Source: Acanthosepion pharaonis (Eukaryota > Mollusca > Cephalopoda > Sepiida > Sepiidae). From it: a DNA stretch of 64,000 nucleotides. Shown here piece after piece: positions 41,336-52,408 of this stretch. A program made the translations under genes and the position numbers. Position 1 is the first letter of the stretch, and the number at the start of each line of letters is the position of its first letter. Location: assembly GCA_903632075.3 (NCBI GenBank), contig CAHIKZ030004282.1, forward strand, positions 2,199,130-2,263,129. The letters run 5' to 3'. The notes under the pieces are model-generated. The model did not search any database, was not told the DNA's origin, and saw only the letters and a list, made by a program, of their open reading frames with translations.

Positions 41336-41907
41336 CAATATTTATTGTTTATTTACAAACAAATGTGGCACAAAAGGCCAAAAAAGGGGGAAAAAATCTC
41401 CCCAAATGACCCAGACATGCCAACAATAAACCAATGTATTTACAGAATGAACTAAAATATTTACAATAAAACTAAACAAAACTGAGTTAGTAATAAAACC
41501 CCCACAAACTATGAATGTGGCAGAAATGTCAGTTAACTAGACGAAATCGATGCGGGACTAAGCAAAAAGATTACACATTCAGACCATCAAGCATTCACAC
41601 AAACACTCACTCATTCATACACAACAACAAATACATCCCCAGAAAAAACACACACCTGAAACGAAAGGCGTCCCGCATCCACCAGAAAACTGACATCACT
41701 AACCACCTAACGAGGGAGGGGATGGGGAATTAAACAAAGCAAAAAAAAATAGGGACAGAAATAAAAGGGACCAATGAGCTTACATACCCTAGCTAAGTTA
41801 AACGGGAAAAAAAAAAAAAAAACTAAATATTCAAAACAAAAACCTAGTCTAACCTAATATTTGGGTGGGTTGCCAAAGTTCAACCCTGTTAGGACAATAT
41901 TCTGTGC
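41336..41907 (-). other. LINE copy 1 3' UTR (internally deleted)
   Basis: It ends in the near-palindrome ACAATA-AA-TATTGT, which holds AATAAA and lacks a poly(A) tail. It lacks the roughly 200-bp block present in copies 2-4. Frames in it (for example 41515-41733) have no meaning. Confidence 0.8.
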
Positions 41908-44900
41908 CTAACCGACATCTAAATGCCACTCAAGGTCAGCCCCTTTCACTCTACACATTCGCGCAAGATTCACCCACCTTTTGGCGAATTCTGATGATGG
42001 GAGCCGCCGCCTTTCCGTCCTAATCTTGACTTTAAGCTGATGCCTAAAGTACAAGATCAGTTGGGAAGAGGTGAACTTCTCGCCTTCATAAAATCCCTTC
42101 TGTCGCGTCGTCCAAATCACGACTCGCATAACCCCTAGTAAGCAACAGAACACATAGTGTTCAGCCTTCGTCAATTGCGATACCACATTGCTACAAACAG
42201 AACTGGCTTCCAGGACAAAAAACTTTCCCTGCAGCATGCGAACCATGAGGCCTTCAACAAACCTTGCACAACGGCACTACCGCACTGCACTGAAAAAGGC
42301 GTGACCAATGGTCTCGACATTCCCAGTACAGCGACGACAGTTTGGATATTTCTCCAAGCCTGCTGAACAAAGTCTTTTGCCGACCCAGAGGGCCCCGCGA
42401 ATCATCAGCCAGGTGAGTGATGCCTCATCGTTATTGAGACATTTCAACCCAGGCGCCCAAGGCCAAACCGAGCGAGCCTCCTGCTTCGTAAGACCGAGCT
42501 CGTCGATCAGATCATCTTGAACGGCCCCCTAACTAACACACGATATAATGCCTTACGAGACAACGCTTGGGCGTCGGAGAGGCCAACCGACGACCGCAAG
42601 AGGAGCTTCAAAGCGCGACGACATTCACGATAGAAGGAGCACTCGCCACGAGGAGTACGACCGGCCTCCTCCTCGCACGAGTGCACACTTCTCAGGGATG
42701 GGAAATGTTTACGGACATCTTCTTTCCAAAAGGTGCCCACCTCATCCAAACCGCGACACATTCGGTCGAGAAAGGTAATGCGTAGCATATATTGACGAAT
42801 CTCAATGCTAGGCATTCCCAGACCGCCCTCAGAGGGATGAAGGCAACAGATCTCGCGAGATGCCATGTGGGACTTGCCTCTCCACAAGAAAGAGAACAAG
42901 GCCTTGACTAACGATGTTAGTCGGGCACACGGGAGTGGAAGCACAGAAAGACGGTAGAGGAGTATCGGATAGATGTGGGAACCACAAACTTCCGCCCTTC
43001 CCTTCAGGGAAAGTCCCCTCCGAGACCACAGACTAGCCGCGACCTCGGCCCGCCCCTGTACCTCCGACCAATTCTTTTCCAACTGGAGATCAGGACCGAA
43101 CCAGACGCCGAGTATCTTGATCGGCCCATCCGTCCAGAGGAAAGGTCCGGGAAGAGAAACTCCTTCCACGCACCCAACCGCAAGCCCACAGACTTATCGC
43201 GGTTGATTTTGGCCCCTGTCACCATCTCATACCCACTGATCTGCTTACTGACTTCGTTAATCTCGGCTCTGCTCGACACAAGAACCGAAACGTCGTCAGC
43301 ATAGGCAGAATACCTGGCCGAGGTGTTAGCACCAGGCAGCGAAATACCGCGTAGGACCGGATTCGCCTTTAACTTGCGAAGGAAAGGCTCCAACGCAAGA
43401 ACGTAAAGCAGAGGCGATAGCGGACAACCTTGACGAATGGAGCGAGACAATACGAAAGGCTTCGATCTTACCCCATTCACTTCCACCAGCGCACCGGGGT
43501 CGCATACAAGAGACGGATCCAGGAGCGAAAGTCGGCTCCGAAACCGGCCGCCGAAAGGACAGCCTCCAGAAATCGATGGTCAACCCTATCGAAGGCCTTG
43601 GACTGATCTAAATTGATCAGCGCGGCTTCACTGTCGACTTGTTCTAAGATCAGGCGTACCATATGAAGGTTATCCTGAATAGTCCTGCCCTTCACAGCAC
43701 AAGTCTGTTCAGGGCCAATCAGACTAGACAGGACAAGCTGCAAACGGTTGGCCAAGATCTTCGCCAAAATCTTTAAGTCAGTGTTTAACATCGTTAAAGG
43801 GCGAAAGTTCCCTAACCCATCCCCACCGTCCTTGTCCTTACGCAGCAACTTGATGACACCTCTGGTGAAGCGTTGAGGTAAAGACCCTGCCTCATCCAGT
43901 GGTTGTACATCAGTTCCAGCAAAGGCACAAAAACGTGCGACAACCTCAAGTACACTTCGTAAGGCAGACCATCTAATCCCGGAGACTTATCCAGGCCAAC
44001 CTGCTTCAGCGCTTCCCAGATTTCCGACTCTGTTATGCGGCCCTCGCACCTAGCCACTTCAGCTGCCGAGAGGCAGGGAAAGTCAGCTAAATAGGCGTCG
44101 AACTGAGCAGAACTCAGACCGGGCTCCCTGGTGAAAAGCTCCTGAAAATAATCTCGAAAGACCTCACATATGCCCGCGTTTGTAGTCACAGTCCGCTTAT
44201 CCGGTAATGTGACGCACGCTATATGTCGCCTGGCCGCGTTTCGATTTTCCTCTACACGCAGTTCAGCGGCCATATTCGTTGCCTCAGAAGACATTCTTTT
44301 AACCTAGCCCTAACTACCAGAGCTTGATCCTTCTTGATAAGCAAGGAGGCCAACTCTGCCTTAGCTAAGACTATGTCCCCACTAACACGGGATTTCACGG
44401 CCCGATCAACTTTTTCTTCTAAAGCCGTTTGCGCCGCTAATTTATCTAAATTGAGCCGACGACTAAAGTCGGCAGCAAACGAACGAATCTTAGATTTTAA
44501 TTTGCCCCACCAGGCATTTCCCACAACCGCTCCCGTCAATTCCCTCTGGATTGTTAGTAGCAGCTGGTCCCGGAAACCCTGATCACTGAAAAGCGAACAG
44601 TTCAATTTCCAGTAACCAGCCGACTTAACCTTAGGCTTATCTAAGTTTACACGGACCCGGACAAGCCTATGGTCCGTATAAACTATATAATGGAAACTTG
44701 GACAACCTAAGAGCCCTACATCGACTCTCCTAACTAAGACTCGGTCCAGGTAGCTCGCAAGCGAGCCAGGAGCCGAGCTGCCACTAGTAGTCCAAGTCCA
44801 TGCTACCTCCCGAGGGTGTTCATTCCGGAACTTATAGACGAGATCAAACCCATCGATAAAGTCCCGAAATGGTTTCACATCCGGGTTGTTAGTACTTTTT

Positions 44901-45359
44901 TGTGCCCTATTCGATCTATATCGGGGTCAAGGACGGCATTCCAATCCCCGCTAAAACTACCCGACGAGACGTCGTCAAGAACGGCGCGATCTGCCGAAAC
45001 AAAGCAGGCCGCTCGGAATGGATATTGGGCGCATAAACCCCAATGAGACGAAGATGCTTCTCCTTTATGGTAACATCCAGCACGCAAAGCCTGCCCGCCG
45101 GATCTGCGAAGACAAGGGTACATGCAGCCTTCAAAGACCTGCAAACCAGCCAAAGAGACACCCCTCGAACAACCGTCAAAACATGCTGAATAAAGGGCGA
45201 ACCCCTAGACAGTATGTCCTCACGATCATGAGAATTAAACCGGGTCTCTTGCAAACAACATATATTCACCCCGAGGCGCTGAAGGTCACGCAAGAGCCTC
45301 ACCCTGCGAGACTCGGACCTCAGGCCCCGGGCATTCAAACTTGCTAACCAGAGAGCCAT
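41908..45359 (-). pseudogene. LINE ORF2, copy 1: endonuclease-reverse transcriptase (frameshifted)
   Basis: The start is ATG 45357-45359, 11 bases after the ORF1 stop; the end is TAG 41908-41910; about 1150 codons. Domains in order: an AP-type endonuclease with N9, QET (Glu38), GVYAPN and GDWN (about 138-141) and YTDH (44878-44252 frame); a linker; RT with SPGLDGLPYEVY, LDQSKAFDRVDH, RQGCPLSPLLY, YADD (about 43292-43303), AKINRDKS and ILGVWFG; and a C-terminal tail. At least six frame changes split it, for instance inside GDWN (45153/44916), at 44294/44252, at 43848/43812, at 43486/43477 (ACCGGGG one G short) and near 43169 and 42300. The C-terminal CRRC...H...C finger lies at a break (about 42290-42350). 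Confidence 0.85.
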
Positions 45360-45370
45360 CGTGAGGCCGA

Positions 45371-47432
45371 TTAGGGTTGCCCTTCAGGATAGAACATGGC
45401 TGGGGTGAGGACACCCACAGCTCGTCCCATGGATCCCGACGCCATCTCATTTTCGACGGTATCGTCCTGAGACAAGCCGCCGATGTCCGAAGGGTATGTG
45501 AGTTTTAATGCTCTATAAAGGGATGGGTGAACGAAAACCGGGACCCTCCCCTTTAGTTTTGGTTTGTTTCATCTAAATCTGGGTCTAGTAGGAACGGCAG
45601 CAGGGGGCACCATTTTTAGAGATGACTGGGCCTCCTCTATCATGCCCCAAATCTCCCGCGTTCCCGGGCCCGTTCTAATAACTGTTAACAGGGTTTTGGC
45701 GGAGGGAAATTCTCGGCCTTTCCACCTCTTTACTGTTTATATTTTGGAAATTCCAAAGGATTTTTAAGGGCCTTTGGATTTTTCGTTTGTCCAAACCCTC
45801 TCCGCCTGGTCCCGGGAAACGCGGCAGACGTCTTCCCCTGGGAAATAAGGAGGTTTGACTTTTTTTTTTTTTTTCTGAAATGTTTTGTGTGTCAGGGCTT
45901 CTGACTCTTTTTTTTTGGTGAATGGGAACTGGGTTGTCATAGGTGTGGGATTTGGGTGGTAGATGGGGTCCACCCTGAAGGTGTCCTTACAGGTGAAGGT
46001 TTGGGTGAATGTATGGTTTTGCTGGGAGAGTTTGACAATGATTTGGGCGGATGAGGCTTTAAAAATTTCCTTTTTAGATGAAGAAGGGGAAGACGGGGCA
46101 GAGGATAGAGGGGCCGGTGCCCCTGACGATTTTTTTCATCTTTGCCCGCTTTGCTTCCAATTTTCTTTTAGTTTTTTTATATCCAAAATCTTTTGCCAAC
46201 TTGGCTCATTTAATTTTTGCGCATCTGTTGCCGTCCTTTTCATATGATGCAGAGGCGTCGCCCTCAGCGCTGGTAGAGGGAATGGGGCTGTAGGTGATGG
46301 TGTCCCTGGAGTCATGCTGGGACGGAGGAACCGCTGTTTGGCTCTTCCCCTTGCCCCTAACCACGAGGTGCCATTCCCCCTCATCCTTCTCCTTAACCAC
46401 ACTAGTGGCAGGCGTCGGTTTCGGGGGCAATGTGGGCTTAGACCCAACCGAGGGACTTTGCCCATCGGTCCGCCTCGCAGCTAGACCCATTACAGGTGCC
46501 GCGGATTTTACCTTATCGGCCAAGGGGGTATTTTGGTCGCCTGTGACCGGAACTCCAGGGGCCTTCTTCCCTGGGCAGGAGGAGGAAAGGTGACCAGTCT
46601 CTCCACACCTCCAGCAAGTCGGTCGCCTACCAGTCACAATGACCGGCATTTTCCGGTCACCTAAAACCAAACAGTTGGGGACGGACTTGAAGGCCTCTTG
46701 ATCCAACATGATGTCAAACGTCCATCCCCCGTTCAGATTGTCGGAGAGAGCTCCTAAAATCTGGCCGTACTGCATAAAAAATGCAGCCAGAAGCTCTCCC
46801 GAAATTTGAGGAGGAACCTCAAAAACTGCCACCCTGGTCCGCCTGCGGCCCTCATACTCGGTTCTAAGAATGAGATCCTTAGTTATTAATTCTTTTTTGG
46901 CCATCGCCAGGCAATCTTCTGGTGTGGGCAGCAGAATGTCCCACATGAAAAATCCCCTACCTTTTATGACTCTTTGGGGTTTTATCCCCAGGGACAAAAG
47001 TGATTTAATCACAATGTCTTTTGTGGAGCGACAAATCTTTTTAGTTTTCTTGTCCACCACAAAAACGGTCACCATTCTTTTAGCGAACATACCGAGTTCC
47101 TGGACATCATCGACGAACCCATCTTTCTTCACCAGATGGGCATAACCTTTCGCCTTGTCCAGGAAATCCGCCATGTTCAGTATACAATTCGGAGGAGACT
47201 TCCAACAAGAGGGCGACTCCTCACTTGACTTCACTAAAGCGTCTTTAGGGGCAACATTATTCTTCGAACTTTCTCCTTTTTGGAGGTATTTTTGTCAATT
47301 TTGGGACTATTGTCCGCTTTTGGGCTATCTCCAGCCCGCTTTTTTTTGCTTCATTCTCCCTTGGGTTGGCATTGTCCACCTTCCCAAAGAGGTCCTTTTT
47401 TTCACTTTGGCCCGACCGCCTTCGTCGGCCAT
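45371..47432 (-). pseudogene. LINE ORF1, copy 1: RNA-binding CCHC protein (frameshifted)
   Basis: The natural start MADEGG is at 47430-47432; the stop is TAA 45371-45373. The main open segment (47234-46206) includes LDKAKGYAHLVKKDGF, an RRM-like/ZCCHC3-like region (GFFMWDILLPTPEDCLAMAK to FFMQYGQILGALSDN) and the zinc knuckle CWRCGETGHLSSSC (CX2CX4HX4C, about 46606-46568), then a Pro/Ser/Lys-rich tail. A T-run insertion (CCCGCTTTTTTTTGC, 47337-47350) and other indels in the tail break the frame. The first roughly 65 codons are charged (KVKK, ENEAKK). The likely role is binding LINE RNA. Confidence 0.8.
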
Positions 47433-48188
47433 GCTGAAGGGTTGGATACAACCACTAGCGGGTTTTTGTCGATTTATCACACAGGGAGAGGAGTTGGGAA
47501 AAAAAAAAAAAGAAAGCCTGGATAAACCAGGAAATAAAAAAAAAAAAATACAGCCGAACAAATAAAAAAAAAAAAAAAAAAAAAAAAATAAACAGGTAAG
47601 TTTTTTTTTTTTAAATAAAATAAAATGGCGCCCGAAGGCAGCCGAAAAAAAAAAAAAAAACCAAAAAACTTCTCTCTTTTTAACCAGAAAAAAAAAAAAA
47701 AAATGTACAAAAATTAAAAATTAAAGTTTAGCGGCTGACGCCGCTAAAAAATTGAATTAAAAAAAAAAAATAAACTAGTAAAAAAAAAAAAAAGGAGAAA
47801 GAAGGCGACTGAAGTCGCTAAAAAAATATAAAAGAAATAAACAAAGCTTTTTTTTTTTTTTTTTTTTTTCTAGACTGGTCTTTTTAACTAGAGAAAAATA
47901 AAAAAAAAAAAAAAGCAGTCGTCCGGTTTGACAAAGTCTTACCGGACTAAAAAAAAAAAAAAAAATGTGAGCTAAGGCCCAAATACAAAACAAACAAAAA
48001 GAAATAGAAAAAATTAAAAAGAATGAAAATAAAACAATAACTTATCAGATAAAAAAAGGTCCGATTTTATTCACAAAAGTTCGTCCAAAATTTAGGCAGC
48101 TGCAAAAAAAAGTCTCACTTCACAAAAAAAAAAGATGGGGTAAGCAAGAAACGGTCAGAATAAAAGTCAAAACTGTGACTGTGTATGA
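47433..48188 (-). promoter_or_regulatory. LINE copy 1 leader (5' UTR) with hairpins and long homopolymers
   Basis: Four GC-rich hairpins lie in A/T-rich sequence: GCC-TTCG-GGC (about 47631), GCGGC-GTCA-GCCGC (about 47730), GCGACT-TC-AGTCGC (about 47807) and GTCCGG/CCGGAC (47917-47946). Homopolymer runs of 10-24 bases lie between them. These stems are kept in all copies while the runs vary. An internal promoter is expected in this position for an L1-type element, but no promoter element can be proved. Confidence 0.55.
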
Positions 48189-48939
48189 CAATATTTATTG
48201 TTATATATACAAACAAATGTGGCACATGGCCAAAAAAGGGGGATTGGGGAATGACGGTCATCTTCTGTCTTTAATCTAAAACTTAGCTAGTTACAAACAC
48301 TGACCCAAACATGCCAACAATACTCCAGTCACCAAAACATCACATTCACTCCTACCTTTCTTACTACGTCCACCATAATACCTCAGTTTCTCTATGACGT
48401 CCTACCTAGTCCCCATATATACAAATATTGTTCATGGGGGGAGGGTCATAAAATAACAAATTTCTTAAAAAATCCCCAAATGTGTATTTACAAATTGCAT
48501 TAACTATTTACAATAAAACTAAACAAAACTGAGTTAGTAATAAAACCCCCCACAAACTATGAATGTGGCAGAAATGTCAGTTAACCAGACGAAATCGATG
48601 CGGGACTAAGAAAATAAGTACACATTCAAACCATCAGGCATTCACACAAACACTCACTCATTCATACACAACAACAAATACGAAAAAACACACACCTGAA
48701 ACGAAAGGCGTCCCGCATCCACCAGAGAACCGACATCACTAACCACCTAACGAGGGAGGGATGGGGAATTAAACAAAAGTAAAAATAGGGACAGAAATAA
48801 AAGGGACCAATGAGCTTACATACCCTAGCTAAGTTAAACGGGAAAAGAAAAGGAAAAACTAAATAAAACAAAAACCTAGTCTAACCTAATAATTGGGTGG
48901 GTTGCCAAAGTTCCACCCTGTTAGGACAATATTCTGTGC
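48189..48939 (-). other. LINE copy 2 3' UTR
   Basis: About 750 bp, with the copy 0-like block (48189-48447) at the outer end and the block shared with copy 1 (about 48470-48939) next to the ORF2 stop. It ends with the ACAATAAATATTGT near-palindrome and no poly(A). Confidence 0.8.
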
Positions 48940-51900
48940 CTAACCGACATCTAAATGCCACTCAAGGTCAGCCCCTTTCACTCTACACATTCGCGCAAGA
49001 TTCACCCACCTTTTGGCGAATTCTGATGATGGGAGCCGCCGCCTTTCCGTCCTAATCTTGACTTTAAGCTGATGCCTAAAGTACAAGATTAGTTGGGAAG
49101 AGGTGAACTTCTCGCCATCATAAAATCCCTTCTGTCGCGTCGTCCAAATCACGACTCGCATAACCCCTAGTAAGCAACAGAACACATAGTGTTCAGCCTT
49201 CGTCAATTGCGATACCACATTGCTACAAACAGAACTGGCTTCCAGGACAAAAAACTTTCCCTGCAACATGCGAACCATGAGGCCTTCAACGAAATTGCAC
49301 AACGGCACTACCGCACTGCACTGAAAAAAGGCGTGACCAATGGTCTCGACATTCCCAGTACAGCGACGACAGTTTGGATATTTCTCCAAGCCTGCTGAAC
49401 AAAGTCTTTTTGCCGACCCAGAGGGCCCCACGAATCATCAGCCAGGTGAGTGATGCCTCATCGTTATTGAGACATTTCAACCCGGGCGCCCAAGGCCATA
49501 TCGAGCGAGCCTCCTGCTTCGTAAGACCGAGCTCGTCGATCAGATCATCTTGAACGGCCCCCCTAACTAACACACGATATAATGCCTTACGTGACAACGC
49601 TTGGGCGTCGGAGAGGCCAACCGACGACCGCAAGAGGAGCTTCAAAGCGCGACGACATTCACGATAGAAGGAGCACTCGCCACGAGGAGTACGACCGGCC
49701 TCCTCCTCGCACGAGTGCACACTTCTCAGGGATGGGAAATGTTTACGGACATCTTCTTTCCAAAAGGTGCCCACCTCATCCAAACCGCGACACATTCGGT
49801 CGAGAAAGGTAATGCGTAGCATATATTGACGAATCTCAATGCTAGGCATTCCCAGACCGCCCTCAGAGGGATGAAGGCAACAGATCTCGCGAGATGCCAT
49901 GTGGGACTTGCCTCTCCACAAGAAAGAGAACAAGGCCTTGACTAACGATGTTAGTCGGGCACACGGGAGTGGAAGCACAGAAAGACGGTAGAGGAGTATC
50001 GGATAGATGTGGGAACCACAAACTTCCGCCCTTCCCTTCAGGGAAAGTCCCTCCGAGACCACAGACTAGCCGCGACCTCGGCCCGCCCCTGTACCTCCGA
50101 CCAATTCTTTTCCAACTGGAGATCAGGACCGAACCAGACGCCGAGTATCTTGATCGGCCCATCCGTCCAGAGGAAAGGTCCGGGAAGAGAAACTCCCTTC
50201 CACGCACCCAACCGCAAGCCCACAGACTTATCGCGGTTGATTTTGGCCCCTGTCACCAACTCATACCCACTGATCTGCTTACTGACTTCGTTAATCTCGG
50301 CTCTGCTCGACACAAGAACCGAAACGTCGTCAGCATAGGCAGAATACCTGGCCGAGGTGTTAGCACCAGGCAGCGAAATACCGCGTAGGACCGGATTCGC
50401 CTTTAACTTGCGAAGGAAAGGCTCCAACGCAAGAACGTACAGCAGAGGCGATAGCGGACAACCTTGACGAATGGAGCGAGACAATACGAAAGGCTTCGAT
50501 CTTACCCCATTCACTTCCACCAGCGCACCGGGGTCGCATACAAGAGACGGATCCAGGAGCGAAAGTCGGCTCCGAAACCGGCCGCCGAAAGGACAGCCTC
50601 CAGAAATCGATGGTCAACCCTATCGAAGGCCTTGGACTGATCTAAATTGATCAGCGCGGCTTCACTGTCGACTTGTTCTAAGATCAGGCGTACCATATGA
50701 AGGTTATCCTGAATAGTCCTGCCCTTCACAGCACAAGTCTGTTCAGGGCCAATCAGACTAGACAGGACAAGCTGCAAACGGTTGGCCAAGATCTTCGCCA
50801 AAATCTTTAAGTCAGTGTTTAACATCGTTAAAGGGCGAAAGTTCCCTAACCCATCCCCACCGTCCTTGTCCTTACGCAGCAACTTGATGACACCTCTGGT
50901 GAAGCGTTGAGGTAAAGACCCTGCCTCATCCAGTGGTTGTACATCAGTTCCAGCAAAGGCACAAAAACGTGCGACAACCTCAAGTACACTTCGTAAGGCA
51001 GACCATCTAATCCCGGAGACTTATCCAGGCCAACCTGCTTCAGCGCTTCCCAGATTTCCGACTCTGTTATGCGGCCCTCGCACCTAGCCACTTCAGCTGC
51101 CGAGAGGCAGGGAAAGTCAGCTAAATAGGCGTCGAACTGAGCAGAACTCAGACCGGGCTCCCTGGTGAAAAGCTCCTGAAAATAATCTCGAAAGACCTCA
51201 CATATGCCCGCGTTTGTAGTCACAGTCCGCTTATCCGGTAATGTGACGCACGCTATATGTCGCCTGGCCGCGTTTCGATTTTCCTCTACACGCAGTTCAG
51301 CGGCCATATTCGTTGCCTCAGAAGACATTCTTTTAACCTAGCCCTAACTACCAGAGCTTGGTCCTTCTTGATAAGCAAGGAGGCCAACTGCCTGCCTTAG
51401 CTAAGACTATGTCCCCACTAACACGGGATTTCACGGCCCGATCACTTTTTTTTCTTCTAACGCCGTTTGCGCCGCTAATTTATCTAAATTGAGCCGACGA
51501 CTAAAGTCGGCAGCAAACGAACGAATCTTAGATTTTAATTTGCCCCACCAGGCATTTCCCACAACCGCTCCCGTCAATTCCCTCTGGATTGTTAGTAGCA
51601 GCTGGTCCCGGAAACCCTGATCACTGAAAAGCGAACAGTTCAATTTCCAGTAACCAGCCGACTTAACCTTAGGCTTATCTAAGTTTACACGGACCCGGAC
51701 AAGCCTATGGTCCGTATAAACTATATAATGGAAACTTGGACAACCTAAGAGCCCTACATCGACTCTCCTAACTAAGACTCGGTCCAGGTAGCTCGCAAGC
51801 GAGCCAGGAGCCGAGGTGCCACTAGTAGTCCAAGTCCATGCTACCTCCCGAGGGTGTTCATTCCGGAACTTATCGACGAGATCAAACCCATCGATAAAGT

Positions 51901-52397
51901 CCCGAAATGGTTTCACATCCGGGTTGTAAGTACCTTTTTGTGCCCTATTCGATCTATATCGGGGTCAAGGACGGCATTCCAATCCCCGCTAAAACTACCC
52001 GACGAGACGTCGTCAAGAACGGCGCGATCTGCCGAAACAAAGCAGGCCGCTCGGAATGGATATTGGGCGCATAAACCCCAATGAGACGAAGATGCTTCTC
52101 CTTTATGGTAACATCCAGCACGCAAAGCCTGCCCGCCGGATCTGCGAAGACAAGGGTACATGCAGCCTTCAAAGACCTGCAAACTAGCCAAGAGACACCC
52201 CTCGAACAACCATCAAAACATGCTGAATAAAGGGCGAACCCCCTAGACAGTATGTCCTCACGATCATGAGAATTAAACCGGGTCTCTTGCAAACAACATA
52301 TATTCACCCCGAGGCGCTGAAGGTCACGCAAGAGCCTCACCCTGCGAGACTCGGACCTCAGGCCCCGGGCATTCAAACTTGCTAACCAGAGAGCCAT
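48940..52397 (-). pseudogene. LINE ORF2, copy 2: endonuclease-reverse transcriptase (frameshifted)
   Basis: Start ATG 52395-52397, stop TAG 48940-48942. The endonuclease (QET near 52281; GDWN split by a missing C at about 51987), YTDHRLV (51715 region), RT with LDQSKAFDRVDH, RQGCPLSPLLY and YADD (about 50326-50337), and the C-terminal finger CRRCTGNVETIGHAFFQC (about 49318-49371) are all seen. The C-terminal finger frame is open for 163 codons (49431-48940). It is disrupted near 51990, 51450 (T-run), 50860, 50515 (one G short in ACCGGGG), 50050 and 49420. Confidence 0.87.
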
Positions 52398-52408
52398 CGT
52401 GAGGCCGA

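Larger units (their letters stand above)
41336..48188 (-). mobile_element. Tx1-like LINE, full-length copy 1 of the tandem array
   Basis: In sense order: leader 48188-47433, ORF1 47432-45371, ORF2 45359-41908, 3' UTR 41907-41336. ORF order, AP-type endonuclease, RT sequence and CCHC ORF1 place it in the L1/Tx1 group. It differs from copies 2-4 in three ways. About 200 bp is missing from the 3' UTR (between AAAAAATC and CCCAAATG). The outermost leader bases differ (CTGTGACTGTGTATG instead of CTTTCGCTCGGTTCG). Long homopolymers occur in the leader. It abuts copy 2 with no spacer at 48188/48189. Confidence 0.9.

Noticed and set aside
49948..50388. 146-codon and other + strand frames inside the LINE copies
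   Set aside because: They are antisense shadows of ORF2, present at the same place in each copy only because the copies are nearly identical. No domain is recognised.
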